From DASXUL01 sp036504855 (GTDB taxonomy: Bacteria > Armatimonadota > DTGP01 > JAKQQT01): a DNA stretch of 64,000 nt. The stretch covers positions 1 to 64,000 of the forward strand of contig DASXUL010000025.1 of the NCBI GenBank assembly GCA_036504855.1, written 5' to 3'. The translations under genes and the position numbers were made by a program. This document shows positions 1 through 8,950 of the stretch, one piece after another (the stretch's first letter is position 1; each line of letters opens with the position of its first letter). The notes below the pieces were generated by a model. The model had not been told where the DNA came from. It was given only the letters and a program-made list of their open reading frames with translations, and searched no databases.

Positions 1-64
1 GCCGGCATGCGCCCGAAGGGCGGACTTTCGGCGTTGGATGTGGCCGCTTCGCGGCCATGCCGGC
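1..64. repeat. Palindromic intergenic sequence at left edge
   Basis: GCCGGCATG at 1-9 pairs with CATGCCGGC at 56-64, and an inner GGCCGC-TTC-GCGGCC stem lies at 42-56. It resembles the other intergenic palindromes of the window but is cut by the edge, so its full extent is unknown. Confidence 0.4.
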
Positions 65-132
65 GGGCCGCCGGCGCTACTCCGGAACACCTCTTCCGCC
101 CGCGCGGAACTCCCTGCCGACCAGGAGACGCA

Positions 133-597
133 ATGGACACCCAGCGTCCAGACAATACGGCGCTGATGGTAGATGACGAACCGCCGATCCGTCAGCAGTG
201 CGCGGAGGCGTTGCGCGAACGCGGCTACACGGTCGCGGAGGCTGGGGACGGATGGGAGGCCCTAAAGTGGCTGGAGGGAAATCCTCCGCCCGCCTGTATC
301 GTCCTCGATATCATGCTGCCGCGCATGGACGGTCTTCAGGTTCTGGAATGGCGACTGGACACACAGCGCGTGGCGGATGTGCCAGTGGTGGCCCTTGCTC
401 CCCGAAAAGCCAACGACCTCTTTCATCAGTTCGCCGGAATGGATCGGAGATGGGTAGACGAGCTCCGCGTGGCGGCAGTGATCTACAAGCCTATGCAGCG
501 ACCAGATCTGCTCGCCGCCGTTTCAGAGACGGTGGCGTGGCTGGTCGCAGGAGGCAGAGGCATACCACCCTGGGGCTGCTACGTCGCTCTCCGCTAG
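133..597 (+). CDS. Response regulator, single receiver domain
   Basis: This is a 154-residue CheY-like protein made of one receiver domain with no output domain. The acidic pocket (D14, D15), phospho-acceptor D59 in 'VLDIMLPRMDG' and K119 in 'YKP' are present. The switch Thr/Ser expected near residue 89 is Ala ('VVALAPRK'), so signalling may be altered. I chose the ATG at 133 because AGGAG sits 7-12 bases upstream and the 42 residues encoded before it look non-coding. No kinase lies beside it, so its partner is unknown. It converges on the fucosidase gene. Confidence 0.85.
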   Translation: MDTQRPDNTALMVDDEPPIRQQCAEALRERGYTVAEAGDGWEALKWLEGNPPPACIVLDIMLPRMDGLQVLEWRLDTQRVADVPVVALAPRKANDLFHQFAGMDRRWVDELRVAAVIYKPMQRPDLLAAVSETVAWLVAGGRGIPPWGCYVALR

Positions 598-610
598 GGC
601 GGCCATAAGC

Positions 611-1960
611 CTAACGGACCGCCGGCTCTCCCTCGATGCGCACGGCCACCACGGTAGCGATCTTGTCCGGCAGCGGCTGCGGCAGGGCGATGCGCGGTCC
701 CTCCGGCGTTTCGGTCACCGTCAGCGCATGTTTCTTGTCGCTCAGCAGGTAGGCCTTTTCGATAGGGTTCGTCAGCCCTGGCATCGTCACGGCGCCGCCC
801 GGCGCGTCGTACACGTGCAAGTACAGGGTGTTCGCCTTGCGCGTAACGCGGCCCCACGGCAGGGGCTTCGGGAACGGTGAGGCGGACGTCTTATAGATCG
901 CCTCGCCGTTGGCCTTCATCCACCGGCCCATCTCTTCCAGGCGCTCCACGCTGGGATCCGGAATCAGTCCCTCGGCGGTCGGCCCCACGTTCAACAGGTA
1001 GTTCCCGCCCTTGGAAGCGCAGTCGATCAGGTTGCGGATCAGGGTTTCGGCGGATTTCCAGTTGTGGTCGTCCTGATGGAAGCCCCAGGTGTCGTTCATG
1101 GTCATGCACGACTCCCAGTCCTTGCCCGGAAGGCCGTTGGCGGGGATTTCCTGCTCCGGGGTACCGTAATCGCCCACCGCGTCATCGCGGGTCGACATGC
1201 CGGCGAAACCGTCGCGCGCCACGTCCACCCGGTTGTTCACAATGGTCTTCGGCTGAAGCGAGCGCACGTAGTTGTACAGGTCCACGCCGCGCTCGTGGGT
1301 CCAGGTGCTCTCCCACTCGCCGTCGAACCACACGATGCCGATGGGGCCGTAATCGGTGAGCAGCTCCTTCAGCTCGGCCTTCAGGTAGGCCACGTAACGC
1401 TCGAAATCGGCCTTCTGCTCCGGGCGGGGGTCCCACTCGCGGCGGGGCAGGTAGTCCGGGTGATGCCAGTCCATGATGGAGTGGTAGAAGCAGAGGCGCA
1501 TCCCCTCGGCCTTACACGCCTTGGCGAGTTCCTTGAGGACGTCGCGCTGGAACGGTGTATGGGCGATGGACCAGTCCGTCTGCTTCGTGTCCCAGAGACA
1601 AAAGCCCTCGTGATGCTTCGAGGTAATCACGATGTACTTCATGCCGGCGCGCTTCGCCAGGCGCACCCAATCGCGCGCGTTGAACTTCACCGGGTTGAAC
1701 TGCTCGCGCAGGGGTTCGTAGTCCGCAATCTTGATGTGGGCGTTGTGGAGCAGCCATTCCGCCGCGCCCGGCACGCTCTTGCCGTCCCATCGTCCGGCCG
1801 GAATGGAATACAGCCCCCAGTGGATGAACATGCCGAACCGCGCGTCGCGCCACCAGCCCATCCGGGCATCCTTCTCGGCCGGCGTCTCCGCGGCCGCAGG
1901 GATGGCCGAGCATATGAGCAACGCCGCTGCCAACGTCATGAGGGTCTGATGTACAGTCAC
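611..1960 (-). CDS. Alpha-L-fucosidase, GH29, secreted
   Basis: 449 residues. The signal peptide covers about residues 1-24 (hydrophobic core, then 'AAAE'). The GH29 catalytic barrel follows, opening with 'WWRDARFGMFIHWG' and carrying 'TSKHHEGF'. The likely nucleophile is D213 in 'IVWFDGEWE'. It should release terminal alpha-L-fucose from extracellular glycans. The start is GTG at 1960 with GGAG just upstream; an in-frame ATG seven codons later is an alternative but would shorten the signal peptide. It has no accessory domain, unlike the second GH29 enzyme at 38001-39716. Confidence 0.93.
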   Translation of the reverse strand: MTVHQTLMTLAAALLICSAIPAAAETPAEKDARMGWWRDARFGMFIHWGLYSIPAGRWDGKSVPGAAEWLLHNAHIKIADYEPLREQFNPVKFNARDWVRLAKRAGMKYIVITSKHHEGFCLWDTKQTDWSIAHTPFQRDVLKELAKACKAEGMRLCFYHSIMDWHHPDYLPRREWDPRPEQKADFERYVAYLKAELKELLTDYGPIGIVWFDGEWESTWTHERGVDLYNYVRSLQPKTIVNNRVDVARDGFAGMSTRDDAVGDYGTPEQEIPANGLPGKDWESCMTMNDTWGFHQDDHNWKSAETLIRNLIDCASKGGNYLLNVGPTAEGLIPDPSVERLEEMGRWMKANGEAIYKTSASPFPKPLPWGRVTRKANTLYLHVYDAPGGAVTMPGLTNPIEKAYLLSDKKHALTVTETPEGPRIALPQPLPDKIATVVAVRIEGEPAVR

Positions 1961-1990
1961 ATACGTCTCCTTCGCTTACCCTGTCACCGA

Positions 1991-2070
1991 AATGGCGGGC
2001 CGGCATGGCGAAACCGGCATTAGCCGGTTTGGAGTCCCCGAAGGGGACTTCGCCACGGAAGCCCGCCATT
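1991..2070. repeat. Dispersed palindrome, family D copy 1
   Basis: Outer arms AATGGCGGGC (1991-2000) and GCCCGCCATT (2061-2070) enclose a second stem AAACCGGC-ATTA-GCCGGTTT (2011-2030) and a third AGTCCCC/GGGGACT stem (2033-2050). The order AATGGCGGGC, AACCGGC, GCCGGTT, CGCCACG, GCCCGCCAT recurs at 58928-59032, so this is a repeat family and not just a terminator. Confidence 0.75.
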
Positions 2071-2088
2071 GTAATGGGATGGAACCGC

Positions 2089-2781
2089 CTACGGCTTTAC
2101 GAGGTGCAGCCAGTCGCCCAGCACGTACATGATGCGGCTCACCGCCAGAGCCACGCGGGCCGTAATCGTGGAGCCGAACATAGTGCCGAACGAGATCATC
2201 AGCAGCCATCGGCCCAGCTTCGCCGTGCCGGTGATGGCCTTCCCCTTGTGCTCAAAAGAGAAGAAGAAGTATGTCATCACGGCCACCAGCGTCACGAAGG
2301 CCACGATGTTGTTGCCGGCCTCCACCCACGTCGCCTCGGGGGCCATGGCCGCGCCGCCCGCGGCCATGTGCAGGGTCTGCACCGCTCCCGGAGTCAGCGG
2401 GCGGAAGCTATCCGTCACCTGCGGGAAATAGGTGATCGCCACCTGTTGGATCTGCAGGCCGGCGGCAAGGCCCATCAACGTGCCGATCAGCATGCGGGCC
2501 ATCCACGAGACCTTGTTGAAGTAGATCGTGAAGTACAGCAGCCCCAGCAGGAACGGCAGCATCCACCACCACTGGCCGGCCTTCATAGGCACCCACCAGT
2601 CGTTCACCAGGCTGTCTTGGAAGAGGCGCGTCACGCCGTACGCGGCGCCGATGCCGAGGAACAGGTACTCGAAAATCCGGTACACCGGGTTCTCGCGCCA
2701 CAGCAGCGTGTAGATGGCGATCGTGCAGATAGCGCCGAAGGTCACCTCAATGGAGTGGAATTGGTCGGGAGTGAAGCTCAC
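2089..2781 (-). CDS. Polytopic membrane protein of DUF6754 operon
   Basis: 230 residues with about six hydrophobic segments, for example around 'VTFGAICTIAIYTLLW', 'WWWMLPFLLGLLYFTIYF' and 'FVTLVAVMTYFFF'. I do not recognise the family. The start is a GTG whose last bases overlap the TGA of the upstream gene (GTGA), with GGAGG about 8 bases ahead, so it should be translationally coupled to the 289-residue protein. It is the last gene of a four-gene membrane operon; no enzymatic motif is visible. Confidence 0.75.
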   Translation of the reverse strand: MSFTPDQFHSIEVTFGAICTIAIYTLLWRENPVYRIFEYLFLGIGAAYGVTRLFQDSLVNDWWVPMKAGQWWWMLPFLLGLLYFTIYFNKVSWMARMLIGTLMGLAAGLQIQQVAITYFPQVTDSFRPLTPGAVQTLHMAAGGAAMAPEATWVEAGNNIVAFVTLVAVMTYFFFSFEHKGKAITGTAKLGRWLLMISFGTMFGSTITARVALAVSRIMYVLGDWLHLVKP

Positions 2782-3647
2782 TGGGCGCCTCCGTTCTTGC
2801 GGCTGCGGAAGTACGCCACGTTGCCGATGATGATCAGGATGATAATGTAGCCGTCCAGAGCCGCCACCGACGTCATCTGGCGGGTCCCCGCATACGTCTG
2901 GTCCGCCAGCCCATGTTCCTTCGTCAGCGACTCATACTCCGCCGCCCCGAGCACGCCGCGCAGAAGGCCCTGAATCTGCCCGGACTTCACGAATGGATAC
3001 GTGTCCGGCACCATCACGGAGGTGGGGGCGATTAAGAGGGGCTTCTGATACTTGTCCGTAATGGCCGGCATCAGCCAGAGGTACGTGGCCGATGGGGAGA
3101 CGTCGATCACCACGCCCAGATCGTGGTAGTCTTTGATGTTCTTCATCATGGGAACGTCCGCAACCGGCGTTCCGCGAGAATCCTGGCCGAACCAGCGCGG
3201 GATATCGCGCGGCAGGCTCTGCAGGATCGCCAGTGTGGCCGGCTTGAAGCCCAGGTTCACCCAGTCCTTGCCGTAGGTCAACGGGGGAGCGGTAGGGTAC
3301 TTCGCATTCAGCTCGTTGGCGATGGACTGCGCCTCGCTGTTGGCCATCTCCTGCCCGGGCGCGCTGGTGGCGTTGAACGTGAAGATCGCGAACTTCTTGT
3401 GGCTCGCCAGCATGTGCCGGATGATCGCCCGGCACTGCGGAAGAGACTCGCCGCGCGTATCCGGCGAGAAATTGGCGCTCAGCAGGATGATGTTCTTCCC
3501 TTTGCTCTGATCCAGGTTCTGGATCTTGTTGAAGAAGTTCAACGAGTTCGGGTTGTGCGCCACCGGCAACGGCAGCGGCACGAACAGCGGCAGCGCCATC
3601 ACGATCAGGGCTACCAGGTAAAGTATCTTCCGGTCGATGTTTCCCAT
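2778..3647 (-). CDS. Membrane-anchored alpha/beta protein of DUF6754 operon
   Basis: 289 residues. One membrane segment near the N terminus (about 8-28), a long soluble region that reads as an alternating alpha/beta fold ('NIILLSANFSPDTRG', 'KFAIFTFNATS', 'DLGVVIDVSPS'), and a C-terminal membrane helix ('YIIILIIIGNVAYF'). The soluble part is probably extracytoplasmic and could bind a ligand, but this is inference. Its ATG lies 3 bases from a family A palindrome, so no normal ribosome-binding site is seen. The next gene overlaps its stop codon. Confidence 0.75.
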   Translation of the reverse strand: MGNIDRKILYLVALIVMALPLFVPLPLPVAHNPNSLNFFNKIQNLDQSKGKNIILLSANFSPDTRGESLPQCRAIIRHMLASHKKFAIFTFNATSAPGQEMANSEAQSIANELNAKYPTAPPLTYGKDWVNLGFKPATLAILQSLPRDIPRWFGQDSRGTPVADVPMMKNIKDYHDLGVVIDVSPSATYLWLMPAITDKYQKPLLIAPTSVMVPDTYPFVKSGQIQGLLRGVLGAAEYESLTKEHGLADQTYAGTRQMTSVAALDGYIIILIIIGNVAYFRSRKNGGAQ

Positions 3648-3650
3648 GGA

Positions 3651-3744
3651 GAGTTATCAGTCGTCAGTCGTCTGTCGTCAGTTGGCAGTCCGGTCGCCCG
3701 CCATTCATCTGGCCTGACGACTGATAACTGACGACTGACGACTC
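3651..3744. repeat. Dispersed palindrome, family A copy 1
   Basis: The left arm, about 30 bases built of words like GTTATCAGTCGTCAGTCG (from 3653), pairs with a right arm ending CTGACGACTGACGACTC (to about 3743). It separates genes two and three of the DUF6754 operon and reaches almost to the start codon of the 289-residue protein. Four similar copies lie at 39729, 44855, 47257 and 61439. Confidence 0.85.
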
Positions 3745-3749
3745 CAAAA

Positions 3750-4631
3750 TCACATTTCCGCGTCGAAGAACTGGCCGCGCTCCAGGCTCAACCAGATGCG
3801 AAGGCTCGTGGCCATCAGACCAACGGCCACGCCGAACAACAGCGCGCGCTGGCAAGCGCCGTTCAGCACCAACAGAATCCACTCGCTCAGGCTCTCCAGC
3901 TTCAGGAAGGCGTACGGGCTGTTCAACGGGATGAACCCGGTTACGAAGGCCGTGCCCAGCGGGGTCAGGCCAAGCATCATGACAATGGCGGACCCCAGCA
4001 GCAAAATGGCCTCGGCGCTGCGCACCCGGAACGCCCGGTACGCCGCGCTCACGATAAAGAAGGCCAGAAGGCTGAACATCGTGGAGCCCAGCGCGTTGAA
4101 CCCGCCGTTGTACACGATCCCGTACCAGCCGATGTATTGCCCCAGCCGGCCGCCGGGCGTCACCGTGGGGTTCGCCGCCGCCGCCTGAACCGCGGCATCC
4201 GTGATGCCGGGGTGGTAATACCGCAGCGCCCAGACCCCCATCATCGCGAAGAAGCCCACGAAGAACGCCAGCGCGTACCACCAGCCGGCGCGACGCCGAA
4301 CCACCGTGCGCCCGTTCACGCGGAACAGGTTCACGATGCCCAGCATCAGGGCCAAGGCCAGGAAAATGCGTTGCGCCGTTCCGAGCGGGTCGAGATATGG
4401 GGAGAACGGATTGTCGAATCCTCTGCCGGCGAGGGTGAAGTGCGCGGGCGTGAGGAACTCCAGCAGGTAGAACGAGCCGCCCAGGAAGGCCAGCAGCATC
4501 GTGAGGCGCTTCTTGAACGCGTTCGATGTGGGGTGAAGGGCAGCCATAACGGCCACGAAGACCAGCGTCGCCAGCCCGATGGCCAGAGCGAGCTTTGAGC
4601 CGTGCAGCGGTGTTGTTAACAGATGAGACAT
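3750..4631 (-). CDS. Polytopic membrane protein of DUF6754 operon
   Basis: 293 residues with about seven predicted membrane segments, including 'LALAIGLATLVFVAVMAAL', 'GWWYALAFFVGFFAMMGVW' and 'AILLLGSAIVMMLGLTPLG'. I cannot name the family. It follows the DUF6754-type gene by 35 bases and is followed by a family A palindrome before the next gene. No catalytic motif or nucleotide-binding loop is visible, so a structural or transport role is possible but unproved. No strong Shine-Dalgarno sequence precedes the ATG. Confidence 0.75.
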   Translation of the reverse strand: MSHLLTTPLHGSKLALAIGLATLVFVAVMAALHPTSNAFKKRLTMLLAFLGGSFYLLEFLTPAHFTLAGRGFDNPFSPYLDPLGTAQRIFLALALMLGIVNLFRVNGRTVVRRRAGWWYALAFFVGFFAMMGVWALRYYHPGITDAAVQAAAANPTVTPGGRLGQYIGWYGIVYNGGFNALGSTMFSLLAFFIVSAAYRAFRVRSAEAILLLGSAIVMMLGLTPLGTAFVTGFIPLNSPYAFLKLESLSEWILLVLNGACQRALLFGVAVGLMATSLRIWLSLERGQFFDAEM

Positions 4632-4666
4632 AATCGGTTACGCGATGTTCAAACGGTACGCTTCGC

Positions 4667-5446
4667 CTACGAAGACGGGAACAACTTGACCCACTGAGCC
4701 ACCGAGTGTGACCCCGGCGCGACAGTGAGAAGCAGCGTCGAGATGACAATCAGTGCCAGCAGCAGGATCTTCCCCCAGTCCTGCCCGATGACGCTCCCCA
4801 GCAACGTCGGCTCCCGAGTGAGGTAGGCCGTGGTAGCGTAGTATTCCTCCGCCATGATCGTGTAGTCGCATGAGACGATGAAGAACGGCAGTTGGGTGGT
4901 GGCCGGGGTGCCCGCCACCTGCATGGCTCCGATGCTCTGTCCCGCCTCTGAGAGGATCAGGGCCTCGGCGTAGTAGTAGCCGAAGAAGAAGTTGCTGGCC
5001 ACCTTTTCGCGGTACATGATGCCGGCCGCCGCGGAGGCGAACGTGAACTGCTGGTCGCTGAGGAAGCGGATATCCTCCGCCTGGAACAGCTCGGGCCGCC
5101 CCGCCCGCTGATAGGCATCCCTCATCGTCTCCTCGCCCACCGCGTACAACTGCGGATCGGCGACGGTGACGATCAGGCGCGTGGCGTAGCGCGCGGCCAC
5201 CCGGGCCACATGCCCCAGCACCGCCAGCGCCTGCAGGCCGTCGATGTCGAAGCCCGAAAGGCCGGTGGCAAAGAGCATCGGCTTGCCCATCTCGGCCGCG
5301 CGGCCCACGGCCTCATCGATGGCCGAGAGGCCGGGGATGCGCCGGATGAACAGGCGTTTGCCGGCGCGGGCCGAGAAAATGCCGCACAGGATCAGCGCCG
5401 CCAGCGCGGCGAGGAGCAAGGTGACTGTTAGGGTTGCATGCTGCAT
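4667..5446 (-). CDS. DUF6754-type membrane protein
   Basis: 259 residues: an N-terminal helix (about 5-28), a soluble domain with 'GKPMLFATGLSGFDIDGLQ', 'RLIVTVADPQLYAVGEE' and 'FFFGYYYAEALILSE', and a C-terminal helix ('ILLLALIVISTLLLTVAPG'). The order and motifs match my memory of the DUF6754 family, found in Chloroflexota and Armatimonadota and of unknown function. It appears to be first in a four-gene minus-strand operon of membrane proteins. Assignment to DUF6754 is from recall and should be checked by profile search. Confidence 0.7.
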   Translation of the reverse strand: MQHATLTVTLLLAALAALILCGIFSARAGKRLFIRRIPGLSAIDEAVGRAAEMGKPMLFATGLSGFDIDGLQALAVLGHVARVAARYATRLIVTVADPQLYAVGEETMRDAYQRAGRPELFQAEDIRFLSDQQFTFASAAAGIMYREKVASNFFFGYYYAEALILSEAGQSIGAMQVAGTPATTQLPFFIVSCDYTIMAEEYYATTAYLTREPTLLGSVIGQDWGKILLLALIVISTLLLTVAPGSHSVAQWVKLFPSS

Positions 5447-5506
5447 GTTGGGTCTTGGATCTGAGGTACTGGGTCCGGAGGCGGAGGGTGTCCGGTTCCG
5501 TTTGGT

Positions 5507-5830
5507 CTACTTGGTCTGCGCGCCTCTGCGTTTCTCTGATCGTGCGTTGGATTCGCCGGTCTCACGGTAACGGTCCAGCCTGTCCACCAGGCCATCCAGC
5601 GCCTCCGGCTCTCCTACAAGCGCCGCATAGCGCTCGGCCGTGTCCAGACCGGTGAAGGCCCCGAACAGGGGCGTAACGGCATGAACGGCGAGGCCGGCGA
5701 TCCCAGCCAGCGGCCGGTTCATCTCCAGGAAGAAGATGGCCGGCGTCTCCAGGCGAAAACGATGGATGCGCTCGGCGATCGCCTCCAACGCCTGGTCTCG
5801 CTCTTCAGGCGTGAGAGGGCGGTCCGTCAT
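5507..5830 (-). CDS. Hypothetical protein, 107 residues
   Basis: A small mainly helical protein with a mildly hydrophobic stretch ('PLAGIAGLAVHAVTPLFGAF', residues about 42-61) and a charged C-terminal tail. No family recognised. Its ATG overlaps the TGA of the upstream gene (ATGA), which supports that it is real and made together with the PH-like membrane protein. It ends about 60 bases before the DUF6754 gene and could belong to the same transcript. Confidence 0.6.
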   Translation of the reverse strand: MTDRPLTPEERDQALEAIAERIHRFRLETPAIFFLEMNRPLAGIAGLAVHAVTPLFGAFTGLDTAERYAALVGEPEALDGLVDRLDRYRETGESNARSEKRRGAQTK

Positions 5831-6336
5831 ACCGGCGTCCCCTGAGACGGCCGGTCGCTCCCTTTCCAGTATCGGTGCACAGCGTCCAAAACGGCATGGC
5901 GGTTGTCATCGGAAAAACGCAACTTCACGCCGCGCAACCGTGAGAGACGGGATGCCGAAGTGAGGGGGCTGATGTGAACGCCATCCGCGCCGGACCGCAC
6001 GCTGCGCACGGCGCTCCAGCCCATCGCGCGCATCTGCCAGGCGCACCGCGTGGAAACGCCCGTGGGAGTGATCCGGTGATGGACAGGGAAGAGCCCCTCC
6101 GCCACGGCGCCCATCAGGGCCAGGCAGGCCACGCCGGCGAAGAGCGGGTTGCCAAACGCCCACAACGCCAACCACCAGGTGATGCTCACCGCCGCCAGGG
6201 CGCCGGCGATCCGCAGCGGGCCGCCGGCCGGCCGCGTGACCCAACACAGCGTCTCACGCGCAGCGTCTTCCCCCGGGCGGCTGTCCGGCAGGGAAGGGCA
6301 GGCGGGATTCAGGGGCGTTTGCGGGTGCGCTTGCAT
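5827..6336 (-). CDS. Small membrane protein with PH-like tail
   Basis: 169 residues. Two hydrophobic segments at about 43-61 and 64-85 ('ITWWLALWAFGNPLF', 'ACLALMGAVAEGLF') are followed by 'HRITPTGVSTRCAWQMRAMGW' and 'LRFSDDNRHAVLDAVHRYW'. That layout is seen in bacterial membrane proteins with a PH-like domain, which I infer but cannot confirm. It overlaps the next gene by four bases. Function unknown. Confidence 0.6.
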   Translation of the reverse strand: MQAHPQTPLNPACPSLPDSRPGEDAARETLCWVTRPAGGPLRIAGALAAVSITWWLALWAFGNPLFAGVACLALMGAVAEGLFPVHHRITPTGVSTRCAWQMRAMGWSAVRSVRSGADGVHISPLTSASRLSRLRGVKLRFSDDNRHAVLDAVHRYWKGSDRPSQGTPV

Positions 6337-6405
6337 CCCGTGAATTCTACGATGGGGTGGGAATGCGTGTCAAGCGACCCGCTGCGTAGCGGTGATAAGC
6401 GGAAA

Positions 6406-6456
6406 GGAACCGCCGAAGCCATGCGCAACCGGATGTCGCGCATGTCTGGCGGTTCC
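6406..6456. terminator. Hairpin downstream of topA
   Basis: GGAACCGCC (6406-6414) pairs with GGCGGTTCC (6448-6456), with an inner CATGCGC/GCGCATG stem. On the minus strand it is followed by TTTCC, only a weak T tract. It may end the topA transcript or be another intergenic palindrome. Confidence 0.45.
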
Positions 6457-6495
6457 CTGGCTCCAACTGGCCCGCGGGGCCTTCCGGATCTCCGG

Positions 6496-8646
6496 TTACT
6501 CCGCGGCGGCCGGTTCCTTTTCCTTCTCTTTGGCCTCTTTGGCGTTCGTGATGCACGCCTTGTTGGTGCACTTCAGGCCCAGCAGGCGCCGGCCCATGCG
6601 GTCCTCGCCCAGCGGGTAGCCGCACGTGGGGCAGAACTTGTCCGCCAGCGGCTTGAAGAACGTGGTGAAGTCGCAGGCCGGATACTTCGAGCACCCGTAG
6701 AACGTGTAGTTCTTCCCGGCCTTGCTCTTCGCCTTCTTTTCCACCACCTCGCCGCCGCAGTCCGGCCGCGGGCACTCGATGCCGATCTTCACCTGCATGG
6801 GCCGCGTGAACGTGCACTCAGGGTAACCGGAGCACCCAACGAACTCGCCGAAGCGTCCCTGGCGGATGTGAAGCTCCTTCCCGCACTGCGGGCACACCTC
6901 GTCCGCCACCACCTTCGGCGCCATCTTGACGCGCTCGGCTTCGGTCTCGGCCTTGCCCACCGCGAGGTCGAACGGCTCGTAGAATTCGCGGATGATCGTC
7001 ACCCAGTTCTCGCTGCCGTCCTCCACGTGATCCAGCCGATCCTCCATGCCGGAGGTGAATTGCACGTCCACGATGCGCGGGAAGTGCTTCACCAACAGGT
7101 CATTCACCGCAAAGCCCAGTTCCGTTGGGAAGAAGCGCTTCTCCTTCAGCTCAACGTAACCACGGTCTTGCACGGTGGAGATAATGGCGGCGTATGTGCT
7201 TGGTCGCCCCACGCCGTTCTCCTCCAGCGCCTTCACCAGGGTGGCTGGATTGAAGCGGGCCGGCGGCTCCGTGAAGTGCTGGCGCGGCGTTAGGTCCAGC
7301 AGGCGCAGCGGATCGAGGGCCTCCAGGGCGGGCAGGCGCTGCTTGTCTTCGTCTTCGGCGGCGTCGTCGTCCTTCGCCTCGATATACACCGCGCGGAACC
7401 CGTCGAACTTGATCACGCTGCCGGTGGCGCGGAACAGCAGGCCGGCCGACGTGTGAACGTCTACCGCGGTCACGTCATCCACGCCCGTTTCCATCTGGCT
7501 GGCCACGAAGCGCTTCCAGATCAGGTCGTAGAGCTTGTACTGCTCGTTCGTGAGGCGCGAGCGGATGGCGTCCGGGCGGCGGAACACGCTGGTGGGGCGG
7601 ATCGCCTCATGCGCGTCCTGGGCGTTCTTGCGGGACTTGTAGATGCGCGGGCTCTTCGGGGCGTAACGCTCGCCGAACGTCTGCGTGATAAAGGCCAGCG
7701 CCTCATCTTGCGCCTCTCTGGCCACGCGAGTGCTGTCGGTACGCATGTAGGTGATGAGGCCAACGCTGCCCTCGGCGCCGATGTCCACGCCCTCGTAAAG
7801 CTGCTGCGCGATGGCCATCGTCTTCTTGTTGGACATGCCCAGCTTGCGGCTGGCGTCCTGCTGGAGCGTGGAGGTGATAAACGGCGCGTAGGGATTCACG
7901 CGGCGCTCGGTGCGCTTCACGCCGCCCACCGACCACGATGAGCCCTTCAAGCTCTCCAGAGCGGCATCCGCGTCCGCCTGGGTCTTCAGCTCGTACTTCT
8001 CCTTGGAGCCGATGCGTCCAACGAGCTTGGCGTCAAACGGGTGATCCTTCGCTTCCGGCGTAAGTCGCGCGGTAACGCTCCAGTACTCAACCGGCACGAA
8101 GGCCAGAATCTCCCGCTCTCGGTCGCAGATCAGGCGCAGCGCCACGCTCTGAACGCGCCCCGCGGACAGATTCCGCTTGATCTTCTTCCACAGGAGGGGG
8201 CTCAACTTGTAACCCACGAGGCGATCCAACACGCGGCGGGCCTGCTGGGCATCAACGCGATGCATATCGACGGTGCGAGGACGCCGCATGGCCTCTTCGA
8301 CCGCGCTGCGCGTGATCTCGTTGAATTGGATGCGCACCGGATTGGTGAGCTTCAGCGCCTCGGCCAGGTGCCAGGCGATCGCCTCCCCCTCGCGGTCGGG
8401 GTCGGAGGCCAGATAGACGGTCTCGGCGCCCTTTGCCGCCTCTCGCAGGTCCTTAATAACCTTGTTCTTGTCTGGTATAATCGCGTACGTCGGTTCAAAG
8501 TCGTGCTCTACGTCGATGCTCAGCTTCGACTTCGGCAGGTCGCGCACGTGGCCCATGCTGGCGCGGACGTCGAAACCCTGGCCCAGAATGTTCTTCAGTG
8601 TCTTGGTTTTGGCCGGGGACTCGACGATGATCAGGGATTTCGCCAT
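6496..8646 (-). CDS. topA: DNA topoisomerase I, type IA
   Basis: 716 residues. The enzyme relaxes negatively supercoiled DNA through a 5'-phosphotyrosine link. The TOPRIM domain opens the protein ('KSLIIVESPAKTKTLKNIL') with 'SDPDREGEAIAWH' at 81-93. The catalytic tyrosine is Y300 in 'GLITYMRTDSTR'. The C terminus holds three four-cysteine zinc modules ('CPQCGKEL', 'CPRPDCGGEV', 'CPTCGYPL'), then a short acidic/lysine tail. Length and order match bacterial TopA. GAGGAAG precedes the ATG. It is divergent from the DUF1054 gene. Confidence 0.97.
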   Translation of the reverse strand: MAKSLIIVESPAKTKTLKNILGQGFDVRASMGHVRDLPKSKLSIDVEHDFEPTYAIIPDKNKVIKDLREAAKGAETVYLASDPDREGEAIAWHLAEALKLTNPVRIQFNEITRSAVEEAMRRPRTVDMHRVDAQQARRVLDRLVGYKLSPLLWKKIKRNLSAGRVQSVALRLICDREREILAFVPVEYWSVTARLTPEAKDHPFDAKLVGRIGSKEKYELKTQADADAALESLKGSSWSVGGVKRTERRVNPYAPFITSTLQQDASRKLGMSNKKTMAIAQQLYEGVDIGAEGSVGLITYMRTDSTRVAREAQDEALAFITQTFGERYAPKSPRIYKSRKNAQDAHEAIRPTSVFRRPDAIRSRLTNEQYKLYDLIWKRFVASQMETGVDDVTAVDVHTSAGLLFRATGSVIKFDGFRAVYIEAKDDDAAEDEDKQRLPALEALDPLRLLDLTPRQHFTEPPARFNPATLVKALEENGVGRPSTYAAIISTVQDRGYVELKEKRFFPTELGFAVNDLLVKHFPRIVDVQFTSGMEDRLDHVEDGSENWVTIIREFYEPFDLAVGKAETEAERVKMAPKVVADEVCPQCGKELHIRQGRFGEFVGCSGYPECTFTRPMQVKIGIECPRPDCGGEVVEKKAKSKAGKNYTFYGCSKYPACDFTTFFKPLADKFCPTCGYPLGEDRMGRRLLGLKCTNKACITNAKEAKEKEKEPAAAE

Positions 8647-8950
8647 AACTTCCTCTTCCGGCGCGCCATTGCGCCGGGCTGTGGGGGGCCGGAGGCTTGC
8701 GCCGGCTCGCGGGACTTGGCCGCGTCAACGGAGTGTAACGGAGCGGCGACGCGGGATAGACGACGGCCCACGCCGTGCGGTTCCCTCAGCAACCTGCGTG
8801 CCCGACGCGTCCGGAAACGGATGATACATATGCTCGCCCCCGCGTCGTCAAATGCCGCGCTCGGAATTTGCGCGCCGGCCCCGCCCGGGAACCGGATGGC
8901 GGCCTCCGGTGTCCGAGAAGATGGCAGACTGCCAGAGGAGGATCAGCGCG
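8647..8950. other. Intergenic region between topA and DUF1054 gene
   Basis: About 300 bases between divergent genes. It should contain both promoters, but I could not pick convincing -35/-10 boxes. The last 15 bases hold the AGGAGG of the plus-strand gene. No palindrome family or RNA gene was seen. Confidence 0.5.

Noticed and set aside
7..132. Upstream extension of the response regulator
   Set aside because: It passes through a palindrome and precedes a good ribosome-binding site at 121-126.
3651..3744. Family A arms as terminal repeats of an insertion sequence
   Set aside because: There is no room for a transposase between the arms, and no target-site duplication could be seen.
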